From positions 62,001-126,000 of the forward strand of contig JAFGGC010000011.1 of assembly GCA_016930715.1 (NCBI GenBank): a DNA stretch of 64,000 nt, written 5' to 3'. This DNA is from Endomicrobiales bacterium (GTDB lineage Bacteria; Elusimicrobiota; Endomicrobiia; Endomicrobiales; JAFGGC01). Position 1 is the first letter of the stretch. Every line of letters starts with the position of its first letter. The position numbers and the translations under genes are program-made. Shown piece after piece: positions 27,328 to 37,289 of the stretch. Under the pieces are notes generated by a model. The model saw only the letters and a list, made by a program, of their open reading frames with translations. It was not told the DNA's origin and did no database searches.

Positions 27328-28354
27328 TTTGTCCGTTTACTCCGTTCCTGTTGTTTTCTTCCAGTTTTTGTATTTCCTGAGCTATTTCAACGTTCACGTT
27401 TTTTTCCGCGAAATTACCGGCCGCAAGTATCGCGTTCTTTATTGCCTTGGCGTTAGACCTTCCGTGCGCTATGAGACAGACCCCGTCGATTCCCAAAAGA
27501 GGCGCTCCGCCACGCTCCGCATAGTCCACTTTTTTTCTCAGGTCTTTCAGTGCTGCCCAGAGGAAGGGAAGAGAAACCCACGATATGGGATGCGCTTTGA
27601 ATTCTTCCTTCACAAGCTTCAGCATCATCTCAGCGACGCCTTCTCCGAATTTCAGCACGATATTACCGATAAATCCGTCACTGACCACTACGTCAGCGTT
27701 GCCCTTCGGAATGTCCCTTCCTTCGACGTTGCCTATATAGTTTATACCGCTTGATTTTAAAAGACTATGTGTAGCCAATGTCAATTCATTTCCCTTCGTG
27801 GGTTCTTCGCCTATCGAGAGAAGACCGACACGCGGGTTCTCTATGTTGAAGAGTTCTTTCATATATATGGAACCCATCACGGCAAAGTGCTGCAGGTTTT
27901 TAGGCTTGCAGTCGACGTTTGCCCCCACGTCAAGAAGCGCGCAAACCCCTTCGAGCGTCGGAAACACTGTCAGTATGGCCGGCCTTGAAACTCCGGGCAA
28001 CCTTCTCATGTGAAGAAGTGCGGAAGCCATCGAAGCCCCTGAGTTCCCCGCCGAAACGAACGCTTCAGCCTGCTTATCGGCGACCAGCTTTGCCCCTACG
28101 GCCATTGAGGAATCCTTCTTCTGCCTCACGGCTTGTGCCGGCTGTTCGTCCATGCCTATGAATTCCGAAGCATGCTTTACCGATATGGGCAGGCCCTTGG
28201 CGTAACTCCGCGGTTTTCCAAGTTCCCGGTTTATTTTATCCTGGTCACCGACGAGTATGATTTCGTGACGCGATTCCTTTACTGCCAGAATCGCCCCTTC
28301 GACAGTTACCTGCGGGGCAAGGTCCCCGCCCATCGCATCAAGCGCAATACGCAT
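27320..28354 (-). CDS. plsX: Phosphate acyltransferase PlsX
   Basis: MRIALDAMGGDLAPQVTVEGA, SAGNSGASMASAL, GGAPLLGIDGVCLIAHGRSN. Confidence 0.96.
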   Translation of the reverse strand: MRIALDAMGGDLAPQVTVEGAILAVKESRHEIILVGDQDKINRELGKPRSYAKGLPISVKHASEFIGMDEQPAQAVRQKKDSSMAVGAKLVADKQAEAFVSAGNSGASMASALLHMRRLPGVSRPAILTVFPTLEGVCALLDVGANVDCKPKNLQHFAVMGSIYMKELFNIENPRVGLLSIGEEPTKGNELTLATHSLLKSSGINYIGNVEGRDIPKGNADVVVSDGFIGNIVLKFGEGVAEMMLKLVKEEFKAHPISWVSLPFLWAALKDLRKKVDYAERGGAPLLGIDGVCLIAHGRSNAKAIKNAILAAGNFAEKNVNVEIAQEIQKLEENNRNGVNGQND

Positions 28355-28569
28355 TACTTCGCTTCCTCAGATCCTTCCTTTTTCTTTTTTTCTTTTCTGG
28401 GGACTATAAGCTCCGCATTGTAGAAACCGCAGGCTTTGCAAATCCTGTGAGGGAGCTTGGGCGCGCCGCAGTTGGGGCACTTGCTCGAGTTCATCGCGCT
28501 GATTTTCCAGTTTGCCGCCCTTCTCGTATCGCGCCGCATCGGTGTATGCTTTCGTTTTGGATTTGGCAT
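28354..28569 (-). CDS. rpmF: Ribosomal protein L32
   Basis: MPNPKRKHTPMRRDTRRA...CPNCGAPKLPHRICKACGFYN. Confidence 0.95.
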   Translation of the reverse strand: MPNPKRKHTPMRRDTRRAANWKISAMNSSKCPNCGAPKLPHRICKACGFYNAELIVPRKEKKKKEGSEEAK

Positions 28570-28582
28570 CGTTTCCTCCGCT

Positions 28583-29035
28583 TTATTTGATTATTTTCTG
28601 TAAATCGTCCCACCTGGGATCGTGGAACTCCTGCCTGCAATTACAGGTGCCCTTGTTCCTGTTGATTCCGCAGATCTGGCAGAGCCCCTTGCATTGTTCC
28701 CCGCATAACGGCTTGACCGGTATCGTAAGTATCACTTCCTGCCTGATTTCCTCCTCCACGTCGATAAGAACAGTCGACTCGGGATATACCTTGTTCAACT
28801 TGGCCGTTATGGGCAATCTGAAAGTCTCAAGACACCTTGAGCAACTGATTTCAATTTGACCGCTGACGGAGCCGTTAAGAAGAAAGCTGTCGGCATTCTT
28901 CGTTATTGAGAAGTCCGCTTTGAGGGTATGCGCAGAAACGCTCTCCTGAAGCGAGTTAAGACGGCATTCTTCAACGCTTTGCTCTATTTTTTCAAGGTCT
29001 TTTAATCCGGAAACGTCTATTTGAAGATTTTTCAT
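28583..29035 (-). CDS. DUF177/YceD family protein
   Basis: CSRCLETFRLPI and CKGLCQICGINRNKGTCNC, directly before rpmF. Confidence 0.9.
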   Translation of the reverse strand: MKNLQIDVSGLKDLEKIEQSVEECRLNSLQESVSAHTLKADFSITKNADSFLLNGSVSGQIEISCSRCLETFRLPITAKLNKVYPESTVLIDVEEEIRQEVILTIPVKPLCGEQCKGLCQICGINRNKGTCNCRQEFHDPRWDDLQKIIK

Positions 29036-29047
29036 TATAGTGTATAG

Positions 29048-30250
29048 TTACCCGTTTGTCAATACACGGTGGGTTTCGCGGGCTATCATTAGCTCTTCGT
29101 TGGTCGGTATCACAAGGATCCTGACCCCGGAATCCCCCGACGAAATAGTCCGGTCCTCCGAACCTACTTTTCTGTTGGCTTCCTCGTCTATTTTTATCCC
29201 CAGGGAATCGAGCCCCTGACACGACTTGCTTCTTATAGTGGGAGAGTTTTCGCCTACGCCGGCCGTGAAAACCACGGCATCGGTTCCTTCGAGAACACCC
29301 ATGTAGGACGCGATATACTTCTTTATCCTGTAGCAGTATATCTCTATGGCCAGTTTCGCCTTTTGATTGCCCTCGGCGGAAGCGGTCAGGAGCGTGCGCA
29401 TGTCCGCGCTTATGCCCGAAACCCCGGCAAGCCCGCTTTTCTTGTTCAGGAGCGAATTTAGCGAGTCCGCCGTTATCTTCTCGTGAGTGAGCAGATGCAC
29501 TATGATGGCCGGGTCAATATCCCCCGAACGGGTTCCCATAACAAGGCCTTCCAGTGGTGTAAAACCCATTGATGTATCAATCGATTTGCCGCTTTTAATG
29601 GCCGTGATGCTGCACCCGTTTCCCAGGTGGCAGGTTATCAGGTTCGTATCCTTAAGCGGTTTGCCCAGGAGCTTCGCCGCGCGCTGGGCCACGTACTTGT
29701 GGGACGTTCCGTGAAAACCATAGCGGCGGATGTGGTATTTTTCATAAAGGGAATAGGGAATTGCGTATATGTAGGCGAAATCCGGGATGGTCTGGTGGAA
29801 GGCCGTGTCGAATACCAGCACCTGCTTCACGTCCGGAAGCAGTTTCAATATGGCCTCGATGCCTGCGTAATGATGCGGGTTATGAAGGGGGGCGATAGGT
29901 ATGCATTCCTTGAGGCCTTCCATCACGTTTGCGTCAACCACGACCGAATCCGTGAATTTGTCCCCTCCGTGCACTACCCTGTGGCCCACGGCGGAGATCT
30001 CGTCGGTATGCTTTATAAGGCCTATTTCAGGGTCTATCAGGTTCTTCAGTATCAGATCCACCGCTTCCATATGATTCTGGACCTTACAGGATTCCTTTAC
30101 CTCTTCTTCGCCCGACACCCTGTGCTTGAAATAGGCCTCAGGAAGGCCTATGCATTCAACGATCCCGGAGGCAAGTTTCTTTTCCCCGTTCACGTCGAAA
30201 AAAGTGTATTTTACGGAAGATGACCCGCAGTTGACTACAAGTATTTTCAT
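29048..30250 (-). CDS. ackA: Acetate kinase
   Basis: [46 protein letters not shown]. Confidence 0.97.
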   Translation of the reverse strand: MKILVVNCGSSSVKYTFFDVNGEKKLASGIVECIGLPEAYFKHRVSGEEEVKESCKVQNHMEAVDLILKNLIDPEIGLIKHTDEISAVGHRVVHGGDKFTDSVVVDANVMEGLKECIPIAPLHNPHHYAGIEAILKLLPDVKQVLVFDTAFHQTIPDFAYIYAIPYSLYEKYHIRRYGFHGTSHKYVAQRAAKLLGKPLKDTNLITCHLGNGCSITAIKSGKSIDTSMGFTPLEGLVMGTRSGDIDPAIIVHLLTHEKITADSLNSLLNKKSGLAGVSGISADMRTLLTASAEGNQKAKLAIEIYCYRIKKYIASYMGVLEGTDAVVFTAGVGENSPTIRSKSCQGLDSLGIKIDEEANRKVGSEDRTISSGDSGVRILVIPTNEELMIARETHRVLTNG

Positions 30251-30266
30251 TTATCGAGCCTTCCAG

Positions 30267-30710
30267 TTATTTGTCTTTCCAGTCGTCCCAGCCGTAATCG
30301 AACAGCTCGTCCTGCGTGAAAAAATATTCCGTTTCGCGTTTCGCGTTTTCCAGCGAGTCGGAAGCGTGTACCAGGTTCCTTCTGTTGTCGGTGCCGTAAA
30401 GGTTTCTGAGGGTGCCCTTGGCCGCTTCCCGCGAATTCGTGGCGCCTATTATTTCGCGGACCCGCGAGACGGCCTTCTCCCCCTGCCAGACGCTTATTAT
30501 CACGGGCATCGAACTCACGAACTTCATGAACGGTTCGAAAAACTGCTTTCCCTTGTGAATTTCGTAAAATTTTTCGAGTTTTTCCCGCCCGCCGCGTATC
30601 ATTTTCATTCCCACGAGCTTGAAGCCCTGGGACTCGAAATTCTTTATTATCTCCCCGACCACGCGCTTTCCGAGCCCGTCAGGCTTTATTATCAAGCAGG
30701 TTCTTTCCAT
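30267..30710 (-). CDS. ndk: Nucleoside-diphosphate kinase
   Basis: TCLIIKPDGLGKRVVGEII and NLVHASDSLENAKRE active-site region. Confidence 0.92.
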   Translation of the reverse strand: MERTCLIIKPDGLGKRVVGEIIKNFESQGFKLVGMKMIRGGREKLEKFYEIHKGKQFFEPFMKFVSSMPVIISVWQGEKAVSRVREIIGATNSREAAKGTLRNLYGTDNRRNLVHASDSLENAKRETEYFFTQDELFDYGWDDWKDK

Positions 30711-30718
30711 TATATGCT

Positions 30719-31780
30719 CTATTTTCCTTTCATTCCGGCTATTATGGCTTCGCCCATTTCCCTTGTTCCAGCCGTCCCGCCCAGGTCGTAGGTAACCGTT
30801 TTGCCTTCCATTATGACGGCCGCTACGGCGTTCTCGAGTTTTTTTGCGGCCGCGGTTTCGCCCAGGTGATCAAGCATTAGGACGCCCGACAGGATCAGCG
30901 CCGTGGGATTGACCTTGTTCATACCCTTGTACTTCGGGGCCGAACCGTGAACGGCCTCGAAAACCGCAATCTTGTCGCCGAAATTGGCTCCCGGCGCTAT
31001 GCCGAGCCCACCTATGAGGCCGGCGCATAGGTCGGAAATGATGTCACCGTAGAGGTTGGGAAGGACAAGCACGTCATAGAGGTAGGGTTTCTGCACAAGC
31101 TGCATGCACATATTGTCGATGAGCCTCTCCTCGTATTCCACCTTTCCTTCGTAGGCCCTGGCGACTTCTTTCGCGGTATCAAAAAAAAGCCCGTCGGTGA
31201 ATTTCATTATGTTGGCCTTGGTGACGGCCGTAACCTTCTTCCTTCCGTGCTTCACGGCATAGTCAAAAGCGAATTTGACTATCCGTTTGGAGCCTTCTTT
31301 TGAAATCGGTTTTATCGATATCGCGGAATGGTCCCTTATTTTATTTTTGGAAAGCTCGATGATCCTGCGCGATTCTTCAGTATCCGGCGCGTATTCAACG
31401 CCGGCATACAGGTCCTCCGTGTTTTCCCTCACGACGACCAGGTTGATTCCTTCGTATTTCGACTTAACACCGTTGTAGGTTTTGCAGGGCCTCAGACATG
31501 AGAACAGGTCAAGTTCCTTCCTGATGGCGACGTTCACCGACCTGAATCCCGTGCCTATAGGCGTGGTGATGGGGCCTTTCAAGGCCACCCCGTTCTTCCT
31601 GATCGATTCAAGCGTCTTTTCGGGCAGAGGAGTGCCGTATTTTTCCATTATGTCGGCTCCGGCTTCCGCAGTTTCCCATTCGATTCTCGCTCCGGAAGCT
31701 TCGATAACCTTCATTGTCGTTTCCGTTATTTCCGGACCCGTACCGTCGCCCGGTATCACGGTTACTCTGTGAGTGCTCAT
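30719..31780 (-). CDS. Isocitrate/isopropylmalate dehydrogenase family protein
   Basis: [60 protein letters not shown]. Confidence 0.93.
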   Translation of the reverse strand: MSTHRVTVIPGDGTGPEITETTMKVIEASGARIEWETAEAGADIMEKYGTPLPEKTLESIRKNGVALKGPITTPIGTGFRSVNVAIRKELDLFSCLRPCKTYNGVKSKYEGINLVVVRENTEDLYAGVEYAPDTEESRRIIELSKNKIRDHSAISIKPISKEGSKRIVKFAFDYAVKHGRKKVTAVTKANIMKFTDGLFFDTAKEVARAYEGKVEYEERLIDNMCMQLVQKPYLYDVLVLPNLYGDIISDLCAGLIGGLGIAPGANFGDKIAVFEAVHGSAPKYKGMNKVNPTALILSGVLMLDHLGETAAAKKLENAVAAVIMEGKTVTYDLGGTAGTREMGEAIIAGMKGK

Positions 31781-31982
31781 TGTTTCTCCTGACTGCCAGT
31801 TCTTTCTAAGATTCCGCGGCCGGAGCCTTCACGGCCGTTATTTGTTCCTCCGACCTTTTCAAACACATCGTTCCGTCAATTGGCCTGCTTTAAGAGAGTG
31901 AATTCCAGCAGTTTTTTACGGGGTATGTTGAGGTTTATTTGTGTTTGCGCTCAATTTGAGGCTGTTGACTAAGTCAACGGAC

Positions 31983-32059
31983 TCACCCTGAACCGTTGCG
32001 AAGGGTCCTAACTATCATTCTTATTGAGTTTTCAAGACCCTTCACTGCGTCCAGGGTGA
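31983..32059. repeat. REP-like imperfect inverted repeat
   Basis: TCACCCTGAACCGTTGCGAAGGGTC (31983-32007) pairs with GACCCTTCACTGCGTCCAGGGTGA (32036-32059). Flanked by palindrome GTTGACTAAGTCAAC (31964-31978) and hairpin CATTGCC-TTC-GGCAATG (32063-32079). Confidence 0.8.
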
Positions 32060-32116
32060 CAACATTGCCTTCGGCAATGATGTCATTTTTAAGAGTTTTT
32101 ACGACAGAATTATGTG

Positions 32117-32145
32117 ATTTTACTTCATATTGAGTGATTTGTCAA
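32117..32145 (-). promoter_or_regulatory. sigma70-type promoter for the dehydrogenase-ndk-ackA-fab gene run
   Basis: Minus strand TTGACA-N17-TAAAAT, perfect -35, 5/6 -10, 17-nt spacer. Confidence 0.72.
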
Positions 32146-32245
32146 GTTTTTCGGCGCGATTTATGCAAAATACGCTGTTTTTTAATCTCTTTCAGCGCCA
32201 GGGATCGTTTGTTGTTACGGTATTTCCGACCGAGGCATCAAGGGG

Positions 32246-32274
32246 TTTACCATCACCGAATATTTTGTTATACT
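32246..32274 (+). promoter_or_regulatory. sigma70-type extended -10 promoter for the plus-strand GT39-like gene
   Basis: TTTACC-N17-TATACT with extended -10 TGt immediately upstream; ATG at 32306. Confidence 0.6.
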
Positions 32275-32305
32275 CACTTAGCGCATAACGCGGGACGAAC
32301 ACCGG

Positions 32306-33799
32306 ATGAACGGATCGAAGAATGTTTTATTCCTATCGGCTTCAATAATATTTCTGGCGTCGCTTTTTACCTTGCCCAGGATTTTTATCAACTACGGCGT
32401 CGAGCTTGACGCCGTGCTCGGCCCGATGGCGGCCGAACGACTTGTTGAAACGGGCGCATACACGCCTTCCCGTTTTCCGGGGAACCCCCTTTTTGAGTAC
32501 ATACTCGCCCTTATAACCGCCGGCGGCGGGAACCACGCCGCGACTAATATTTTCGTTTTCCTATCCTATCTCATTTCGATCGTGTTCTTCTTTAGAATCG
32601 TGCGCGAATATGAACAAAGGCATATTCTCACCTTCCTCTATTCCCTTACGCCCATAATACTTCTTAACGCCGCGACCACCATTGACTACATACCGGGGCT
32701 TGCCTGCGTCCTGGCGTCGTACATGTTTTTGAAAAGAGGCGCGGTGGTTTTTTCCGCCCTGTCCCTGGCGGCCGCCGTCGGCTTCAGGCCGACAAACGCC
32801 GCTTTTCTCGTGCCATTTTCTGTTTTCATGCTGCTTTCCGGGAACAGGAAGCGTGTTCATGTTTTCATTCTGTTTTCGTTCGCCGCGGGGGCCCTTTTTT
32901 ACGTCCCGATAATCTGCAGGTTCGGCATACTGCCTGTCATAAGCGTCCCGCCTTCGCCTTTGAGCGTTTTTCAAAACTTGCTTCGGGCTTTTTATAACCT
33001 TGCAATGCTTTTCGGGCCGTTAGCCACGGCATTGCTTGTCCTTCTGGCGGCTCTGGCCGTTTTACGCGGCGCCGGTGCTTCTTCGGAAGCGGATATTAAC
33101 TCATCAGCGAAGAAATACGTACTCGGAATAATACCTTCGTGCATAAAATTGGATTCAGACACGGTAGTCGGGATTTTGGCCGTATTAGTTTTTGTTTTCC
33201 TGTTTTTCATGCATCCCGACGAGACTGCATATCTCATTCCCGCCGTGCCTTTTTTATACGTTCTGCTGCCACGTTTCCTGAACAAGAAATCAATCGTTGT
33301 CCTGACCGCCGTCATATTACTTCACGGATTTTTCACGATAGAGCTTAAGGGGGGCTCGTCCGGAAAACGAAGCGTGGTGTTCCGTCCTTCTCACGGGATA
33401 TTGATGAGGGATTACATACTGAGGAAGGACATCGAAGAAATAAAAAAGGCCCTTGGCACGGCCGAATGGCCCCCTAAAACCGTTGTGATGACCGGTGACC
33501 TGCCTCTGTACACGTATAAAAACACCTACGCCGAACTTGAGGCTTCCGCCATACTGCCCGGTTTTAAACTAAAAGGTCGCGACGTGTACTTCGTTTCCGT
33601 TCTGTGCAAGGAATCCGTTGAAGGCCTGCTGGCTGAAGGCTACAGGATATACGTGTTTTCGGAATCCGCGCCTACCACGGCGATAAACCTTTTCGGCTAC
33701 GATCCCTCATCCTACGATATTACGGTATTGAAAGTGTTGAGCGGCGACTCGTTCTGGCGTGATTTGAGATCAACCGTGTCGTCCCGCGGTCAGCTCTGA
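32306..33799 (+). CDS. Polytopic GT39/ArnT-like glycosyltransferase-type membrane protein
   Basis: 497 aa, many TM segments; GVELDAVLGPMAAERLVETGAYTPSRFPGNPLFEY... The only clear plus-strand gene. Confidence 0.72.
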   Translation: MNGSKNVLFLSASIIFLASLFTLPRIFINYGVELDAVLGPMAAERLVETGAYTPSRFPGNPLFEYILALITAGGGNHAATNIFVFLSYLISIVFFFRIVREYEQRHILTFLYSLTPIILLNAATTIDYIPGLACVLASYMFLKRGAVVFSALSLAAAVGFRPTNAAFLVPFSVFMLLSGNRKRVHVFILFSFAAGALFYVPIICRFGILPVISVPPSPLSVFQNLLRAFYNLAMLFGPLATALLVLLAALAVLRGAGASSEADINSSAKKYVLGIIPSCIKLDSDTVVGILAVLVFVFLFFMHPDETAYLIPAVPFLYVLLPRFLNKKSIVVLTAVILLHGFFTIELKGGSSGKRSVVFRPSHGILMRDYILRKDIEEIKKALGTAEWPPKTVVMTGDLPLYTYKNTYAELEASAILPGFKLKGRDVYFVSVLCKESVEGLLAEGYRIYVFSESAPTTAINLFGYDPSSYDITVLKVLSGDSFWRDLRSTVSSRGQL

Positions 33800-34936
33800 G
33801 TATAGTTTTTCCTGTTTTCTTACCATAAGGTCTATGTCGAATTCCTCGGTTACGGTGTCTTTTGCCGCTTTCCCGAGAGATATCATCAAATCCCTGTTTT
33901 TCAGAAGTCCTGACAGTTTTTCGCTCAAAGCCGCGACATCTCCGGGTTCCGCTAGATACCCGTTCCTGCCTTCCAACACCATTTCCCTGTTTCCGTCAAT
34001 TGAATATGCAACGACCGGCAGGCCGGCGCACATCGCCTCAAGCACTGACCTCGGCAGGCCTTCCCACAAAGATGTCAGCACGAACACGTCGCTTACGGCG
34101 AGTATTTCGTCCACGTCGCGCCGCCAGCCCAGCAGTTTCACGAATTCGCCGGCATTGACCTTGCTTATCTCATCTTCAATCATCTTCCTCTGTTCGCCGT
34201 CGCCTACAACCGCGAACACGGCGTTATCGTTCAGCTTCCTTACTCTGGAAGCGAGGCGGACGAAATCAATCAAGTTTTTCTGGGGTTTGAAAGGCCCGAT
34301 TGTCAGGACGAGCTCCGCGTTTTCACCTATTCCGAACGCACGCCTTTTCGCTTTTCTGTCGGCTTTTACGTTCTTATATTTATCTATCTTGATGCCGCTC
34401 CTTATAAGCCTGTATTTTTCCGCAGGTCCGATCTTATGACGGAGGCCTTTGTCGATGTCTTCCCTGGTCACCACTATGAACCTGTCCGTGAGCGGCGCCA
34501 CCATCCGCTCGGCAATGACGAAAATGCTCTTTATGAAGATATTCTGCCTGTCGTTGAAACCGTATCCGTGATAGGTGTGAACAACGGCCGGGACTCCCGC
34601 AAGGAACGCTGTCACCCTTCCCAGTATTCCCGCCTTTGACGAATGCGTATGTACTATATCGGGTTTTTCCCTCTTTATCGAGAAGTATAGCCGGCAAAGA
34701 GCGGCGATATCGAGCAACGGGTTTACTTCCCTGCGCAGCGCTCCCAAAAATACAGCCTTCAATCCTCCGATGCTCTCAGCTTCCTTGTCCAGCATTCCGC
34801 CCCGGCCGGATATCAAAACAGTCTCGAAGCGGTTCTTGTCGAGGTTCGCGACCGTGTGAAGCGTGTTCTGCTGCGCCCCGCCAAGCTCGAGCATCGTTAT
34901 TACGTGGCATACTTTTATTCTATTACTATTTTCCAC
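33770..34936 (-). CDS. GT4 family glycosyltransferase
   Basis: MLELGGAQQNTLHTVANL...TIGPFKPQKNLIDFVRLA...TSLWEGLPRSVLEAMCAGLPVVAYSI. Confidence 0.93.
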   Translation of the reverse strand: MENSNRIKVCHVITMLELGGAQQNTLHTVANLDKNRFETVLISGRGGMLDKEAESIGGLKAVFLGALRREVNPLLDIAALCRLYFSIKREKPDIVHTHSSKAGILGRVTAFLAGVPAVVHTYHGYGFNDRQNIFIKSIFVIAERMVAPLTDRFIVVTREDIDKGLRHKIGPAEKYRLIRSGIKIDKYKNVKADRKAKRRAFGIGENAELVLTIGPFKPQKNLIDFVRLASRVRKLNDNAVFAVVGDGEQRKMIEDEISKVNAGEFVKLLGWRRDVDEILAVSDVFVLTSLWEGLPRSVLEAMCAGLPVVAYSIDGNREMVLEGRNGYLAEPGDVAALSEKLSGLLKNRDLMISLGKAAKDTVTEEFDIDLMVRKQEKLYSELTAGRHG

Positions 34937-36221
34937 AATTCAGCCGTTCCGCCGCGTTTTTCGCGTCCAGTATGTTCTTTTCGATGAATGAATACTCCCA
35001 CGCACCGTACCTTCCGATGGAAAAAACCCTGTTTCTTGCCAGGAAACCGTTTATCACCTTCCTGGCGTGCGAAACATTTGCGTCGTATATCACGTAAGCG
35101 CACGGTATCTTCAGTATGTTCACAAGCTCTATCTTGTCTTTTGAATTCAGAATCCCCGCGTCCTTCAGCCCGCCGATCACGTCGGCAAGTTCCGTCCTGT
35201 CCCCGCCCTTCGCGTTCTCGCTTACCTCCACGTAAAGCGAGTAACAGCCTTCAGGGGCCATGTTTCTTTCGATATTCGAGTACACTCCCACGCGGTAAAA
35301 CCTGTATTTTTTTTCCGGATAATACACCCACTGGAAACCCGCTGCCGTCCTTCCGGCAGCCCTTGCTTTTCTCACGCCTATATTGAAAACCCTTACCCTG
35401 TTCCATCTCAAAACCGCTGCCGCCCTTTTCACTTCGGCAGGAACGTCTTTGATTTGAGCTATCAGCTCCGGCATTGGAATTGTCGAAACAAGGGTGTCAT
35501 AGAAATATTTTTTTCCCGAAGAAGTACTCACGCGGCCCCGTCTGAGATCGATCTGCTCGCTTGCCGTGTTGTAAACTATATCCTGACCCACGTTCTCCGC
35601 CAGAGCTCCGGCAAACGCCCCGATACCGCCTCTCTTCGGATAGCTGAAATACGCATTATATCCTATGTCTTCTTTCGTGTTTTTCCTGGCGCCTTTTATG
35701 ACGTCGCTTTCCGACGGTACCGGCACGAAATGCTTCACCCATTCACTGGTGAGCGTTTTCGAGGAAACCGTCCAAAGCTTCTCGTTATACGGCCTCATGA
35801 AATGCTTCGTTATACCTTCCCCGAAAGTCTCGTTAGACCAATGCAGGAAATCCCCGTATTTGCCGCGATAATCGGGTTTCTGCAGGAATTTTGCAAGACA
35901 TTCCTTTTTTACTTTTTCAGGGAGGTTCGCGAGGTTTATCTGGAAGGGGTACGGTACGTAGACCGAGTGCGTGTATATTGCCGAATTCCTTCTAATTTTC
36001 GATATATTCGACGAAAGAAGCGACTTTACGAATTTTTTCGCGAAAGGCGTCCTCAAGTGCAGGAAATGCCCGGAATAATCAAAAGTAAAACCGCCTATGC
36101 CCACGGACCGGCACAGCCCACCGGGTTCAGAGTCCCTTTCAAGTATCGCGCAGTGTTCCTTAAGGAACCCAGCGGTGGCAAGGCCCGTTATGCCTGCGCC
36201 TAAAACAAGCGTTCTGGACAT
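34926..36221 (-). CDS. FAD-dependent amine-oxidase/UDP-galactopyranose-mutase-like protein
   Basis: LVLGAGITGLATAGFL (GxGxxG), FTFDYSGHFLHLR, FGEGITKHFMRPYNEKLW. Confidence 0.82.
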   Translation of the reverse strand: MSRTLVLGAGITGLATAGFLKEHCAILERDSEPGGLCRSVGIGGFTFDYSGHFLHLRTPFAKKFVKSLLSSNISKIRRNSAIYTHSVYVPYPFQINLANLPEKVKKECLAKFLQKPDYRGKYGDFLHWSNETFGEGITKHFMRPYNEKLWTVSSKTLTSEWVKHFVPVPSESDVIKGARKNTKEDIGYNAYFSYPKRGGIGAFAGALAENVGQDIVYNTASEQIDLRRGRVSTSSGKKYFYDTLVSTIPMPELIAQIKDVPAEVKRAAAVLRWNRVRVFNIGVRKARAAGRTAAGFQWVYYPEKKYRFYRVGVYSNIERNMAPEGCYSLYVEVSENAKGGDRTELADVIGGLKDAGILNSKDKIELVNILKIPCAYVIYDANVSHARKVINGFLARNRVFSIGRYGAWEYSFIEKNILDAKNAAERLNCGK

Positions 36222-36227
36222 TTTTCC

Positions 36228-37289
36228 CTAATCCACCTTGACCTGACCGAGCTTGGACGTTATGTAAACCGTGAGCACGGCGAGTATACCCAGCAGGGTC
36301 AACGCATACATTATCGTCACCCTCGTCACTAAAAAGGCCCCGAAAGACATAACCACGGCGACACCGTAGGACATAATCAGTATCTGCGTCCTGCTGAATC
36401 CCATTTTTTCGAGCCTCAATGCGAAATGGTCCCGGCTGCCCAGAAAAGGCGACATTCCCTTTTTCCACCTCATGTACATTACAAGCATCGTGTCGTACAT
36501 AGGTATCCAAATGATAAGAATCGGCGCCAGGAGCGCTATGTCGTTTAGCTTCGTGTACGACGTCCCCATCGAAAGCGCCGCGACTATGAATCCTATAGTA
36601 AGGCTGCCAGTGTCCCCCATGAATATTTTGCCCTTTTTGGAAAGATTGTAGGGTATAAAACCCAGGCACGCCCCGGCAAGCGCCGCCGCGCAGAAGTTCA
36701 CGTATATCTGTTCGGTGGGAAGCGCTATGAACAGGAACGCGAGGCTCGCTATCACGGCGATTCCGCTCGACAATCCGTCCATTATGTCGATTATGTTGAA
36801 AGCGTTCGTTATGCCTATGACCCATATCAGGCTTATTATCAGCGCCACCGCGTATGGCGATATGAAATGCACCCTTATATCGAACATTATCAGGGCCATC
36901 ACCGCCAGAGCCTGAATCAGAAACTTTGCCTTGAATTTCAGCCCCTTCGGGAGGATGTCGTCTATCAGCCCGAGCAGTATTATAACGACGCTCCCTATCA
37001 TTATACCCCTGAGGCTTCTCAACGTACCCGACGGAAAATGAGTAAACAGTCGCACGATAAAAAGGCTCGTCAGCCACCCCAGCCATATTGCTATCCCGCC
37101 CAGGTACGGCGTCGGGTCCTTGTGGGTCTTGACGTTCGAATGCGGATGGTCGAGTATCCCGAATTTCTGGGCTATAATCCTCAACACCGGCGTCAGCGCG
37201 TACGCGATCGCGAAAGACATTATCACGGTCACGAAATACAGGTATTCCACCCTGCTAGATATTAACTTTATAAACTCCGCAATATTCAT
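36228..37289 (-). CDS. WecA/MraY-like polyprenyl-phosphate sugar-1-phosphate transferase
   Basis: DPTPYLGGIAIWLG, NAFNIIDIMDGLSSG, FMGDTGSLTIGF, HFALRLEKMGFS. Confidence 0.93.
   Translation of the reverse strand: MNIAEFIKLISSRVEYLYFVTVIMSFAIAYALTPVLRIIAQKFGILDHPHSNVKTHKDPTPYLGGIAIWLGWLTSLFIVRLFTHFPSGTLRSLRGIMIGSVVIILLGLIDDILPKGLKFKAKFLIQALAVMALIMFDIRVHFISPYAVALIISLIWVIGITNAFNIIDIMDGLSSGIAVIASLAFLFIALPTEQIYVNFCAAALAGACLGFIPYNLSKKGKIFMGDTGSLTIGFIVAALSMGTSYTKLNDIALLAPILIIWIPMYDTMLVMYMRWKKGMSPFLGSRDHFALRLEKMGFSRTQILIMSYGVAVVMSFGAFLVTRVTIMYALTLLGILAVLTVYITSKLGQVKVD

Noticed and set aside
31983-32079. tRNA or other structured RNA gene in the divergent intergenic region
   Set aside because: Hairpins do not form a cloverleaf and the arms match a REP-like inverted repeat better.
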